A DNA stretch of 34,736 bases from Acidimicrobiales bacterium (GCA_030830565.1 JAURMR010000018.1:1-34736), one strand, 5' to 3'. Shown: positions 8,768-17,854, counted from the first letter of the stretch. The notes: generated from the sequence alone by a model not told the origin. Numbers and translations: made by a program.

Positions 8768-8795
8768 TTGCTCCCTACCTACTGGTCGGTAGACT
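8768..8795 (+). promoter_or_regulatory. Desaturase promoter with TetR-type operator between -35 and -10
   Basis: TTGCTC at 8768-8773 and TAGACT at 8790-8795 are 16 bases apart, and TAGACT ends 6 bases before the ATG at 8802, which implies a leaderless mRNA. Between them, 8776-8791 (TACCTACTGGTCGGTA) is an inverted repeat matching its own complement at 12 of 16 positions. It is of the TACC-N-AC...GT-N-GGTA type used by many TetR-family repressors of lipid genes. Its placement would let a repressor block RNA polymerase directly. No tetR gene is in the window. Confidence 0.6.
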
Positions 8796-8801
8796 GATGA
8801 C

Positions 8802-9944
8802 ATGTCCGCCGGAGAAACACTGACTGAAACCGCCGAGATCGAGCCAGAAATGGCTGAAAAATCGTCTGGGCGCCCTGAAAAAGGCTCCCTCAAGCCCGTT
8901 CTCGACATCATTCCCCCCGAGGCCTACAAGAACCCGACCTGGAAGGGCTTGGCCTATTTCGGCCGCGACCTCGTCATCTACGGCCTCGTGATCGCCGGGC
9001 TCATTGCCTTCAACAACCCCTTTGCCGTCATCGCACTTTGGGTGCTTTCGGCAATGGTGATCTCTGGACTGTTCATTGTTGGCCACGACGCCGCCCATGG
9101 CGCGCTGTTCTCTTCGAAGCGGATGAACCGAGTCATCGGCACGATCTCGATGCTCCCGTCATGGCATGTCTACGAAGGCTGGGTCCTTGGCCATAACCGA
9201 ATCCACCACGGCTACACCGTGCGCGAAGGATTCGATTTCGTCTGGCACCCCTACACCGCAGACCAATACGCAGCAATGTCGAAGCTCGGACGCCTTCGTC
9301 ACCGAATCGAATGGTCATGGATCGGCGCCGGTGCGTACTACTTGCGCGAAGTGTGGTGGCACAAGATGATCGTCGGCGCTCCCCCGGCACGTTGGGCAAA
9401 GCCGATTCGTCGCGACCGATTTATCGTCTGGACCTTCGTCGCCGTAGCAGCCCTCACACTTGGCCTTGTTGGCTGGATGCAATCCGGAACCGTTATCGGC
9501 GTTGTATGGATGATCCTCAAGGTGCTCGTCATTCCCTTCCTTGCATTCACCTACGTCATCGCTTCATTCGTGCACGTTCACCACATCCAGCCGAACATCC
9601 GCTGGTGGAAGCGTCGAGAATGGACAAAGTGGCACGGCCAAATGGAAGGCACCACAGTGCTCCGAGCCCGTTTCGGCCTCAACTTCTTCTTCCACTGGAT
9701 CATGGTGCATGTCCCTCACCACGTTGATATGCGCATCCCGATGTACAACCTCGAGTTAGCCACGGCTGCAATCGAAGAAACCTTCCCCGGCACCGTGCAT
9801 GACGAACCCCTGCGATTCATGGACTTTGTTCGCAACACTCGTAAATGCCGGTTGTACGACTTCGACGAGGGTCGCTGGTACACCTACCGCGAAGCAGCGG
9901 AACGTCAGGCTGCTCAGCCCGTTTCCGAATCAGCTGCCGCCTGA
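8802..9944 (+). CDS. Membrane fatty-acid desaturase
   Basis: This 380-residue integral-membrane di-iron desaturase has the three histidine boxes expected: HDAAH at 95-99, HNRIHH at 131-136 and HVPHH at 303-307, plus HVHH at 258-261. Hydrophobic segments lie at about 55-92 and 205-260. It should introduce a double bond into an acyl chain using O2 and an electron donor; regiospecificity cannot be read from the sequence. The N-terminal 30 residues are acidic and polar. There is no Shine-Dalgarno sequence, and a promoter with a TetR-like operator abuts the ATG. Its last 15 bases overlap the end of the convergent CMD gene. Confidence 0.9.
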   Translation: MSAGETLTETAEIEPEMAEKSSGRPEKGSLKPVLDIIPPEAYKNPTWKGLAYFGRDLVIYGLVIAGLIAFNNPFAVIALWVLSAMVISGLFIVGHDAAHGALFSSKRMNRVIGTISMLPSWHVYEGWVLGHNRIHHGYTVREGFDFVWHPYTADQYAAMSKLGRLRHRIEWSWIGAGAYYLREVWWHKMIVGAPPARWAKPIRRDRFIVWTFVAVAALTLGLVGWMQSGTVIGVVWMILKVLVIPFLAFTYVIASFVHVHHIQPNIRWWKRREWTKWHGQMEGTTVLRARFGLNFFFHWIMVHVPHHVDMRIPMYNLELATAAIEETFPGTVHDEPLRFMDFVRNTRKCRLYDFDEGRWYTYREAAERQAAQPVSESAAA

Positions 9945-10898
9945 GTTTCGCTCGAATTCGTGCGTCAGTGCCGACGCATCAACAGTGACGGTTTCACCAG
10001 AAGCGTCAATAACTTGATATTCGAAACCTTCTTCAACGATTGCGTCGTCAACGCCAAATGCAACCGGGATCTTGTTGCAGGCGTTTCGCATCATGTAGCT
10101 GACTAACTCCACAAGTTCGCCGATTCCATACGACTGCCTGAGGCGATCACCGAGTTCTTGGTGAAGTGTTGGTGGCCCAGCGAATGTCGCGTCGACAAGA
10201 TCAAGTGCTGCGATAGTTGCCGCCGAAAGAGTGCCGGCCGATGAGGGGTCGTCGGCTCCCAACAGCTCATCGTTCGCTCCGGCATTCAAGGCGGCAACGC
10301 TTCGAACCGACAGACAACGGCGACACTCGTGCAAGCGCGCGCCTCGAAGTCGAACGAGTTCTCTCGTAATTGGATCAACGGATTGCAAACGGCCGACGGC
10401 TGCGAGCATCGCCATGATCGCCACCATCGGATCGGCCGGGATTTCGCCAGTTGCTCCCCATGCCCAAGAATCCGAGGTGAGCGTTTCACCCAGAAGGGCA
10501 CTAAGAACGACCTCAACTCGTTGCCCAACATCGAGCACGTACAACGCCTGCACGAAGGGGCCAATCTCCGCTCCGAGCACGCCCGCAGATGCGGCCAACG
10601 GACCCGGAAGTACACCCGTGACGTCAATAACGAATTGTTCAGTCATCGCCAAGGCGGCCTTCTGACGCTCATTGAACGCATCTGAAGTTGGCCAGTTGCT
10701 GAGTTCCGCCATCTGTACGTCAGAAATCGCGCCCCATGCTTTTGCTTGGAGTTCGACCTCATTCGTCAACAACATCGCGACACGGCGACGAGCCAGTTCC
10801 AGCAGCGTCCCGTCGCAGGCCCTGCGAATGGATTCGCAAGCAACTGCGAGGCCGGCAAGGACCTCTGGAGCTTCAGCCGAACGAGGATCTGATGTCAT
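9930..10898 (-). CDS. Carboxymuconolactone decarboxylase/AhpD-like two-domain protein
   Basis: This 322-residue protein seems to hold two AhpD/CMD-like helical domains. The second contains ECRRC (Glu191, Cys192, Cys195), the redox CxxC of AhpD-like peroxidases. The histidine normally four residues after the second Cys is Arg199. The first domain, around 30-140, lacks cysteines at the equivalent place and looks degenerate. Its start overlaps the P450 stop by four bases (10895-10898), so it is the last gene of the leftward catabolic operon. It could be a peroxide-reducing partner or a decarboxylase-like enzyme; I cannot decide. The 3' end overlaps the convergent desaturase. Confidence 0.75.
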   Translation of the reverse strand: MTSDPRSAEAPEVLAGLAVACESIRRACDGTLLELARRRVAMLLTNEVELQAKAWGAISDVQMAELSNWPTSDAFNERQKAALAMTEQFVIDVTGVLPGPLAASAGVLGAEIGPFVQALYVLDVGQRVEVVLSALLGETLTSDSWAWGATGEIPADPMVAIMAMLAAVGRLQSVDPITRELVRLRGARLHECRRCLSVRSVAALNAGANDELLGADDPSSAGTLSAATIAALDLVDATFAGPPTLHQELGDRLRQSYGIGELVELVSYMMRNACNKIPVAFGVDDAIVEEGFEYQVIDASGETVTVDASALTHEFERNSGGS

Positions 10899-12148
10899 CG
10901 CAAACCACCGGGCGTAAACGAAACCGGAAGGCTCTTTACGCCGTTGATGAAGTTGGAACGAAGTTGCACTGGTGGACCAGCAAGTTCGATATCTGGAAGG
11001 CGCGTGTAGAGCTCACGGAACATGAGGGTGATTTCACGGCGTGCAAGGTGCGCTCCCAAGCAGAAATGCGGTCCAGGTCCGCCAAATCCAACATGAGGAT
11101 TCGGATCGCGAAGGACATTGAACGCGTCGGGATCAGCAAAAACTGCTTCATCGCGATTCGCAGAGCCGTAATACATGATGACTTTTTCGCCCTGACGGAA
11201 TTGATGTCCTGAAAGCACATAATCCTGTGTGAGCGTGCGTCGCATCCACACAACTGGCGAGGCGTAACGAACGATTTCCTCAACAGCACTTGGCATGACG
11301 CGTTCCATTTCCCCAAGCAGCAACGCCCGCTGATCCGGATTCTGCGAAAGGTGGGTAATGCCATGACTCAGTGCCGTACGTGTCGTTTCATGTCCGGCGA
11401 CTGACAAGAGAATGAAGAATGAGGCGAGTTCGTCGCCAGAGAGTTGCTCACCGTCAACCTCGGTGGTCACCAACGCTGACAGCAAGTCGTCAGTCGGATT
11501 TTCTCGACGCAGAACTGCAAGCTCAGTCAAGAGACCCGCCAAAGTTGCGCCGGCTTCAAGGAAAGCCGAAATGGGATCGACACCCTCGGGAATGAAATCA
11601 GGGTCTCCACCCGAAAGAATGATGTTGGACTGCGACAACACGGTGTCGAACTCGCTATGAGGAATTCCCATCATGTCGAGAATCACAAGCAGCGGGAACG
11701 GCATTGATATATCAGTGACGAAATCGACCTCGCCCTTTTCGATGATTCCATCGACCACCTTCTTGGCCGTCTTCTCGACGTCCTCAAGCACGTTGGCAAG
11801 CATTCGTGGCGTGAATGTTCCCGACACAATCTTGCGAAGGCGGGCATGACGAGGATCATCCATTGAGATGAGCGAGCCGTAGAACTCATTCATTTCTGCG
11901 GGCATGTCGAGGATCGAAACCGCGCCTTGGCCGGAACAGAAGATTTCGGGATGACGACTGATTTCCAAGACATCGTGCATCTTGGTTATCGCGTAATAAC
12001 CCGGGCCTTCAGGGAATGGTTCGACGATCGGCTCTGGGAAATAGGCGATCGGGTTTTCGCGGCGCAGTGTGGCAAATGCCGCATCGCGCTCGGCCCACGG
12101 TTTGGCCCAGAACTCGATGTCGGAGAGATCAATGTCTTCAAGTTTCAT
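10895..12148 (-). CDS. Cytochrome P450
   Basis: This is a soluble bacterial P450 of 417 residues. The I-helix oxygen-activating motif AGHETT is at 251-256, the K-helix ExxR at 291-294, and the heme-binding loop FGGPGPHFCLG carries the axial Cys363. The overall pattern resembles actinobacterial CYPs that oxidise steroids, terpenes or alkyl chains (CYP124/125/142-like), but the substrate is not determined. AGGAG lies 6 bases before the ATG. It sits between the VOC gene (27 bases upstream) and the CMD gene, with which it overlaps. No ferredoxin gene is adjacent, so redox partners must be elsewhere. Confidence 0.93.
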   Translation of the reverse strand: MKLEDIDLSDIEFWAKPWAERDAAFATLRRENPIAYFPEPIVEPFPEGPGYYAITKMHDVLEISRHPEIFCSGQGAVSILDMPAEMNEFYGSLISMDDPRHARLRKIVSGTFTPRMLANVLEDVEKTAKKVVDGIIEKGEVDFVTDISMPFPLLVILDMMGIPHSEFDTVLSQSNIILSGGDPDFIPEGVDPISAFLEAGATLAGLLTELAVLRRENPTDDLLSALVTTEVDGEQLSGDELASFFILLSVAGHETTRTALSHGITHLSQNPDQRALLLGEMERVMPSAVEEIVRYASPVVWMRRTLTQDYVLSGHQFRQGEKVIMYYGSANRDEAVFADPDAFNVLRDPNPHVGFGGPGPHFCLGAHLARREITLMFRELYTRLPDIELAGPPVQLRSNFINGVKSLPVSFTPGGLR

Positions 12149-12175
12149 AACGACTCCTAGGTGAGGAAGAAGAAC

Positions 12176-13090
12176 TCAGAGGGCACCAGAACGATTCGTT
12201 GTCTCGATGAGTTCGAGACATTCACCATTCGGTCCGGGCCAAAACAGGACGAGCAGCAGTGGTAAATCATCGCCGACAGAAAGTTCTTCGGTCGGGACAA
12301 AGGGGACAGAACCGGCAGCACGAATAACTGCTTCATCGGCTGCGCAATCGGTTGTCGACCACGCCATACGAAAAATGCCGAGTTCGTTGGCCCCGCGCAC
12401 CCTTGCTGCAGTTGACGGCGCAGGATCAAGCCACTGAACGAGCGCGACGGTAAACACTGATCCCTCGTCAGCGAGAATCGCACCGCGAATGTGCTTGTTG
12501 GTCTCGCCGCCGAACAGATCTTTTGTCCATTCCATTTCCGTGGGCTCAAAGACCAACTTCAGGCCCATCACGTCGCGGTAATACGCGACAGATGCATCGA
12601 GATCGACACAGTTCACGACGACCTGAGCAATCGAGGTTTTGTCCGACTGCAGAAGTTGAACGGGAATTCCGTCGGGATCAAGAACCATCGCAAGACGTGG
12701 TCGCTCGGGACCAGCGTCAACCTCAATCGGGCCGCCAACCAGCGCGCCTCCGGCTTCGACGGCGCGCTCTATCGTTATCTCGAGGTTGGGCGTGGTGATC
12801 ATTAATCGGTTGTACCCGGGTTCGCCGTCTAACCCGGGAGCAGTGCCGGTCGGTAGCGGCGTCTTCCACTCCAGCAGATCAAGCGAGAGTCCGTCGAGCC
12901 CATCGTCGGAATGGAGAATCCACGCGTCCCATGCGACTTCGTCGAGACCGAATGCCGAACCGGATTGGTTTTTGCTTGGCACTGTGCGAAGGACCCGACG
13001 CAAACCCAGCGCCTCATAAAAAACGACCGAGCGATCGAGGTCAGAGCAGTTGGAATTGCAGTGGTAGATGCGGTTTCCCTGAATCGCCAT
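12176..13090 (-). CDS. Two-domain VOC (glyoxalase/dioxygenase fold) protein
   Basis: This 304-residue protein consists of two vicinal-oxygen-chelate modules, about 5-150 and 153-297. Each begins with a strand and a DLDxSVxFY-like stretch. The family includes extradiol dioxygenases, glyoxalases and epimerases. The usual metal ligands are only partly present: His10 is seen in module 1, but the Glu normally near the module end reads Gln (VQLLQ). Module 2 has Glu residues near its end (ECLELIE) but no clear N-terminal His. So it may be a binding protein or use an unusual metal site. TACGAT, 6 bases before the ATG, could give an internal leaderless promoter within the operon. Confidence 0.8.
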   Translation of the reverse strand: MAIQGNRIYHCNSNCSDLDRSVVFYEALGLRRVLRTVPSKNQSGSAFGLDEVAWDAWILHSDDGLDGLSLDLLEWKTPLPTGTAPGLDGEPGYNRLMITTPNLEITIERAVEAGGALVGGPIEVDAGPERPRLAMVLDPDGIPVQLLQSDKTSIAQVVVNCVDLDASVAYYRDVMGLKLVFEPTEMEWTKDLFGGETNKHIRGAILADEGSVFTVALVQWLDPAPSTAARVRGANELGIFRMAWSTTDCAADEAVIRAAGSVPFVPTEELSVGDDLPLLLVLFWPGPNGECLELIETTNRSGAL

Positions 13091-13132
13091 GGACGGATCG
13101 TAGGGCCACCACAGCGGTAGCGCCTTCAGGGG

Positions 13133-14398
13133 TCAGTAGGACTCAGGATCGTCAATTACCGACTGCGGTACGGGGAAGTCATAGAGCTCAGAAGCGTTCT
13201 GCCACGTGATGCGGGCGATGTCTTCCGCAGGCAAATTGCCGATCTCGTGCTTCGTCACGCGCTGTGTATTCGGCCAGGTCGAATCGCAATGGGGATAATC
13301 GCTCTCGATGAGGATATTTTCGATCCCAATGCGATCGCGCTGAACAAATGCTGAGGGATCTTCGACTGCACAGAACCAGAAGTTTCGCTTGAGCACTTCC
13401 GCCGGCGTCAGATCAGTGCCCGTCCACGTTCCATACATGTCGTGGTAACTGAGCATGTGATCAAGGCGATCCATGAGTCCCGCCACCCATCCGATGCCGC
13501 CTTCGGACATGCACAACTTCAGATCCGGGAATCGAACCGGGAGCATTGAGTACAACCAATCAACGGCGGCAAACATCGCGTACCCGAAGAACAGCACACC
13601 GACGGTGTCAGGCGGTGCGTCCGGAGCAGTTGCCGGAGAGGTGCCCGATGAACCGATGTGCAGATTCACAACAGTTCCGGTTTCGGCACACGCTTGCATC
13701 ATCGGATCCCAGTAGCCCGTATGTAGCGACGGAAGTCCCAACATGTGCGGCGCTTCGGTGAAGCTCACTGCTTTAAATCCGCGCTCTGCATTTCGCCGAA
13801 TCTCTTCAGCCCCGAGCACTGGATCAAGGAGCCACGGAATCTGACAGGGAATGATGCGACCGGGATGTGTACCTGCCCATTCTTCAAGGTGCCAGTCATT
13901 CCACGCACGAGTTGTGGCGAGAGCGAGATCAACATCGTTCGTCGTCGTCTGCAGTCGTTGACCACAGAATCCTGGCAAGAACGATGGGAAGTTCACCGAT
14001 GCATAGATTCCGTTGAGGTCCATATCGGCAATACGCGCGTTGATGTCCCACGCTCCACGCCGCATCTCATCAAAGCGCGCCGGCTCAAAGGAGTACTCGG
14101 AAACGGGGCGACCGACTACCGCGTTGAATCCGACGTTGGGAAATTCCATTCCGTCATAGACCCACGTTTCGGAACCGTCTTCCTTCTCAATAATCTTGGG
14201 AGCGCGATCGGCCAAGGCCGCAGGCAGTCGACCCTCGAAGGTGTGTCGCGGCTCAACGATGTGGTCGTCAGCAGAAATAATCGTGTAGTCACGTTTACGG
14301 CGCTCAGGCTCTGGCAAGAACGTGACCCCACCGGACTTCGACTTTCCGCCGGTGGTGAAATTCATATTGGACGCGAGATCATCAAGACTGATTGACAT
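13133..14398 (-). CDS. Amidohydrolase-2 (ACMSD-like) metal-dependent hydrolase or decarboxylase
   Basis: This 421-residue TIM-barrel protein of the amidohydrolase-2 family includes ACMSD and related non-oxidative decarboxylases. The metal motif DDH is at 44-46 after a polar leader. Further family motifs are NLHIGSSG in the middle and ESDYPH near the C-terminus, where an active-site Asp is expected. Proteins of this group are frequent in actinobacterial aromatic and steroid catabolic clusters. GGAG precedes the ATG by 8 bases. The aldolase gene upstream ends 3 bases away, so the two are co-transcribed and its product may be the substrate or product partner. Confidence 0.85.
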   Translation of the reverse strand: MSISLDDLASNMNFTTGGKSKSGGVTFLPEPERRKRDYTIISADDHIVEPRHTFEGRLPAALADRAPKIIEKEDGSETWVYDGMEFPNVGFNAVVGRPVSEYSFEPARFDEMRRGAWDINARIADMDLNGIYASVNFPSFLPGFCGQRLQTTTNDVDLALATTRAWNDWHLEEWAGTHPGRIIPCQIPWLLDPVLGAEEIRRNAERGFKAVSFTEAPHMLGLPSLHTGYWDPMMQACAETGTVVNLHIGSSGTSPATAPDAPPDTVGVLFFGYAMFAAVDWLYSMLPVRFPDLKLCMSEGGIGWVAGLMDRLDHMLSYHDMYGTWTGTDLTPAEVLKRNFWFCAVEDPSAFVQRDRIGIENILIESDYPHCDSTWPNTQRVTKHEIGNLPAEDIARITWQNASELYDFPVPQSVIDDPESY

Positions 14399-14401
14399 GG
14401 T

Positions 14402-15223
14402 TCACTCCATAACGTCGGGTTCTTCACGGATAAGACGGCGGACCGCTCCGGCCCAATACACCTCGGTACCGCGCTCAAGTAGCGAGGCTTTCATCGCCGG
14501 ACGCACAACAGGTGGGACCGTTGTTGCGGGTCGATCAGCGACAAGAACGTCATACATCAACTTGCATTGACGATCGAGGGTTGCCGATTTGTAGGTGGCT
14601 TCCTCAATTGTCGCCGCCGTCACGATCGCACCATGGTTCGCAAGGATGACGACCGATGCGTCACCAATTCGTTCCGCAAGGTCAGCCCCAAGTTCAGGAG
14701 AATCAATCTCCCCCGAGTATTCGCTGACGAATCCAAGCTCGCCGTCGAACAGTGATGACTGTTGATGGAAGAACTCAGGGACTAACCCAAGTGCGGCGAG
14801 CAGCACCACGTAGTACGGGTGGTTGTGCACAACGACTCGCGCTTCTGGACGACGTCGGTGAAGTTCAGTATGAATCTGCACCGCCGGAGTGACATCCCAC
14901 TTACCGCCGATCACGCGACCATCGGGATCAACACGACATATATCAGACGCAGACACTTCCTCCCACCACAAGCCCCACGGATTCACCAGCATGGAGGAGT
15001 TGTCGTCGTTCGCCCATGTGATGTGACCCGCGATGTTTTCGCAGAATCCTTCGCGAGCAAGAATCCGAAACGAACACGCCAACTTCTGCTCATCAGAAAG
15101 TTCGACACCAATCGGTGGCGTAATAGACGGCGACCACACCTCGGCCCCGCCCTTCGAAAGTTCAATGCCCTCTGGCACCATGGCCGCGCCAAGAGCTGTT
15201 GCGTCATTCGCTTCGATCGTCAT
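14402..15223 (-). CDS. Class II aldolase/adducin family protein
   Basis: I place the start at ATG 15223 (273 residues), where GGGGGG lies 7-12 bases upstream; longer in-frame starts run into the divergent esterase promoter and have no conserved sequence. The class II aldolase/adducin fold is shown by the metal-binding VVHNHPYY segment (HxH) and the later ANHGAIV with a third histidine. Family members cleave sugar-phosphate or hydroxy-acid C-C bonds or decarboxylate similar substrates. It is the first gene of the leftward operon with amidohydrolase, VOC, P450 and CMD genes. It diverges from the esterase gene over 85 bases. Confidence 0.87.
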   Translation of the reverse strand: MTIEANDATALGAAMVPEGIELSKGGAEVWSPSITPPIGVELSDEQKLACSFRILAREGFCENIAGHITWANDDNSSMLVNPWGLWWEEVSASDICRVDPDGRVIGGKWDVTPAVQIHTELHRRRPEARVVVHNHPYYVVLLAALGLVPEFFHQQSSLFDGELGFVSEYSGEIDSPELGADLAERIGDASVVILANHGAIVTAATIEEATYKSATLDRQCKLMYDVLVADRPATTVPPVVRPAMKASLLERGTEVYWAGAVRRLIREEPDVME

Positions 15224-15308
15224 CGTGCAACCCCCCGGTCGATGTACGAACGACCACGTTAGATGCCAAACCGACGCACGTGACCATCGAATGTGGTTGC
15301 CTTTCGCC
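15224..15308. promoter_or_regulatory. Divergent promoter region of the catabolic cluster
   Basis: These 85 bases separate the leftward aldolase operon from the rightward esterase operon and must hold both promoters. TAACGT (complement of 15256-15261) is a possible -10 for the leftward operon, leaving a 33-base leader with the G-run ribosome binding site. I see no convincing operator or rightward -10. Confidence 0.4.
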
Positions 15309-16772
15309 ATGACCACCGTCGCCATTGCCAACGGCAGCCTCCTGGGTCGATCCGCCCCCGGCTCGATCGCATTTCTCGGCGTTCCTTTCGCTGAAGCACC
15401 GATCGGCCCATTGAGATGGGCACCCCCGACCCCTCGGAAGCCGTGGCAAGGCACGCTCGATGCCACGTCATTCGGTCCAGCCCCGTGGCAGCCGACCGGA
15501 GGTCCACTCGACGGGCTCGTACCGGGCATGGGCAGCGAGGATCAGTCAGACGACTGTTTGAACCTCAACGTTTGGACCCCGTCAATTGATGGCTTGCGAC
15601 CCGTCCTCGTCTGGATTCACGGCGGAGCATTTTCTTTGGGCGCTGGGTCGCTCTCGGTCTACGACGGAGCCCGTCTTGCCGCAGCGACAAATACTGTCGT
15701 CGTCACGATCAACTACCGCCTCGGCGCGCTGGGCTTCATGGTCATCGACGACCCGTCGTGCACACCGAATGTCGGACTCCTGGATCAGGTCGCTGCCCTT
15801 GAATGGGTTCGAGACAACATCACCGCGTTCGGCGGCGACCCCGACAACGTCACCGTCTTCGGCGAATCAGCAGGTGGCGGAAGTGTCCTTTCACTCTTGT
15901 CGATGCCTTCAGCACTTGGGCTTTTTCAGCGAGCCATCGTTCAAAGCGGCGCAACCGAACTACTGCTTGACCGAGGGAAGGCACAGTTGGTCACTGAAGC
16001 GGTCGCTCGCGCAGCCGGGCTTAATGGTGTTGACGCCGAGGCCCTTCGTTCGCTCCCGGGACCACAACTCATCGAAGCGCAAGCAATCGCATCGATGGAA
16101 TTGTTCGGAACGGTTGGCACGATGCCGTTCCATCCAGTTGTCGATGGCGTCGTACTTCCACACACATGGCTTGAAGCGGCATCGTCGGGATTCAATCCTG
16201 TTCCAGTAATCATCGGCACAAATCGCGACGAGATGGATTTGTTCAAGATGTTCGATCCTGATGCCGGATCGCTCACCGCTGATGGGCTTCGCAAACGATT
16301 CGAGATCGTTGGCGGCAATGTTGACTCCCTAATCGATGCCTACGCCTCGGTCGGAGCCACGGAACCACCCGAAGCTTGGCGTCGCGCGAACACCGATATC
16401 GCGATGTGGTTACCTGCTCTTCGTATCGCTGAAGCTCGCGCGAAGCACGGCCCAACGTGGATGTACCGATTCGATTGGGAGACCTCATCCCCAGAGATGG
16501 GTGCTGCACACGGCATTGATATTCCGTTCCCGTTCAAGACCATCGACATTGATGGTTGGGATCTATTCATTTCCGATCCCGAACAAGCGATGTCGTTGGC
16601 GTCGCTCATGCAACGGTCCTGGGCGGACTTCGCGCGAGAAGGTGTCCCGTCGCTCGGCGATGCCGACTGGCCGTCCTATGACCTCGAATTGCGCACAACT
16701 GCGATCTTCGGTCGGGAAGTCTCTGTGGAACACGACCCGAATGGGGCGGTTCGGCAAGCATGGACCAATTGA
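15309..16772 (+). CDS. Type-B carboxylesterase
   Basis: This 487-residue serine hydrolase belongs to the type-B carboxylesterase family, relatives of acetylcholinesterase and p-nitrobenzyl esterase. The nucleophile lies in GESAGG (Ser187), with acid Glu308 in NRDEM and His401 in AAHGIDIPF. The oxyanion-hole HGGAF is also present. I chose ATG 15309 because the mature family start (a strand then FLGVPFAEAP) follows directly; upstream in-frame codons overlap the divergent aldolase gene. No signal peptide is seen, so it is probably cytoplasmic. As first gene of the rightward arm, it may hydrolyse an ester that feeds the cluster. Confidence 0.92.
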   Translation: MTTVAIANGSLLGRSAPGSIAFLGVPFAEAPIGPLRWAPPTPRKPWQGTLDATSFGPAPWQPTGGPLDGLVPGMGSEDQSDDCLNLNVWTPSIDGLRPVLVWIHGGAFSLGAGSLSVYDGARLAAATNTVVVTINYRLGALGFMVIDDPSCTPNVGLLDQVAALEWVRDNITAFGGDPDNVTVFGESAGGGSVLSLLSMPSALGLFQRAIVQSGATELLLDRGKAQLVTEAVARAAGLNGVDAEALRSLPGPQLIEAQAIASMELFGTVGTMPFHPVVDGVVLPHTWLEAASSGFNPVPVIIGTNRDEMDLFKMFDPDAGSLTADGLRKRFEIVGGNVDSLIDAYASVGATEPPEAWRRANTDIAMWLPALRIAEARAKHGPTWMYRFDWETSSPEMGAAHGIDIPFPFKTIDIDGWDLFISDPEQAMSLASLMQRSWADFAREGVPSLGDADWPSYDLELRTTAIFGREVSVEHDPNGAVRQAWTN

Positions 16773-16812
16773 TGACACAACCAGTCGCGCCATCATTCAC
16801 TCAGGGGGATTA

Positions 16813-17844
16813 ATGAAGTACGCAACGCTTGGAACAACCGGTGTCTCCGTAAGTCGCTATTGCCTTGGCGCAATGATGTTCGGCCAAATGGGCAATACCG
16901 ATCACGCTGAGTGCATCCGCATCATTCATAAAGCGCTTGATTCCGGTATCAATTTCATCGACACGGCGGACGCGTACTCCGGCGGTGAAAGTGAAGAGAT
17001 CGTCGGCAAAGCCATCGCTGGCCGCCGTGACGAACTCGTGATTGCAACGAAGATGTTCCACCCGATGGGTACGGATCGAAATCAAAAGGGAAACTCCCGC
17101 CGTTGGATGGCTCAAGCGATTGAAGGAAGTCTTCGGCGCCTTGACACCGACCGGCTTGATTTGTTCCAACTTCACCGATTCGACGAAACCGTCGCCCTTG
17201 AAGACTCCATGGGAGGTCTCACCGATCTCACCGCTGCGGGGAAGATCATTTACGCAGGACACTCAGCGTGGCCGACCGAACGAATGGTCGAAGCCCAGTG
17301 GGCTGCGGAAAAGATGGGCTTCGTGAAATTCCGCTGCGAGCAGGCCTCTTACTCGATCCTCAAGCGCCGCATTGAACGTCAGGTACTCCCAACCTGCTCG
17401 CGATATGGCATGGGCGTCATCACCTACAGCCCGCTCGGTGGTAGCTGGCTTTCAGGCCGTTACCGCGAGATCGGCGATGTTCCTGAATCATCGCGTCTCG
17501 CCATGATGGGCAAACGATGGGGCCAGGAACTTGATTCGCCACAGAATCGGGCGCGCCTCAACGCAACCGTTGCGCTTCAGTCGCTTGCGGACGAGGCCGG
17601 ACTTCCACTTGCGCATCTCGCAACTGCGTGGGCAATGGAACATCCGCACGTCACGTCAGTGATCATCGGACCGCGCACGATGGAACAACTCGACGATCTC
17701 ATCTCCTGCGCCGAACTTCGCCTCGATCCAGACCTACTTGATGCAATCGATCGCGTCGTCGCCCCCGGTGAAGATGTTGTTGAGGAAGACAAATCAATTG
17801 ATCCGCCGTCGTTGCGCCCCGCCGCGCGTCGTCGCCCTGCGTAA
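16813..17844 (+). CDS. Aldo/keto reductase
   Basis: This 343-residue AKR has a complete catalytic tetrad, Asp50, Tyr55, Lys80 and His121, on a TIM barrel. The late motif with SVIIGPRTMEQLDD should bind NADPH. It is expected to reduce a carbonyl to an alcohol or the reverse; the natural substrate is unknown. The start is ATG 16813, preceded by AGGGGGA about 4 bases upstream. Longer in-frame starts would overlap most of the esterase C-terminus and are rejected. The basic, Pro/Arg-rich last 15 residues are outside the fold. The next gene begins 10 bases after its stop. Confidence 0.92.
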   Translation: MKYATLGTTGVSVSRYCLGAMMFGQMGNTDHAECIRIIHKALDSGINFIDTADAYSGGESEEIVGKAIAGRRDELVIATKMFHPMGTDRNQKGNSRRWMAQAIEGSLRRLDTDRLDLFQLHRFDETVALEDSMGGLTDLTAAGKIIYAGHSAWPTERMVEAQWAAEKMGFVKFRCEQASYSILKRRIERQVLPTCSRYGMGVITYSPLGGSWLSGRYREIGDVPESSRLAMMGKRWGQELDSPQNRARLNATVALQSLADEAGLPLAHLATAWAMEHPHVTSVIIGPRTMEQLDDLISCAELRLDPDLLDAIDRVVAPGEDVVEEDKSIDPPSLRPAARRRPA

Positions 17845-17854
17845 AGGAACCCGC

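Noticed and set aside
12847-12856. GGTCGGTAGC-like half of the desaturase operator
   Set aside because: It lies inside the VOC coding sequence and has no matching second half.
15033-15308. N-terminal extension of the esterase frame
   Set aside because: It overlaps the divergent aldolase gene by about 190 bases and lacks family similarity; ATG 15309 sits right before the conserved start.
16336-16812. Long N-terminal extension of the aldo/keto reductase frame
   Set aside because: It lies inside the esterase coding region; the AKR fold and ribosome binding site begin at ATG 16813.
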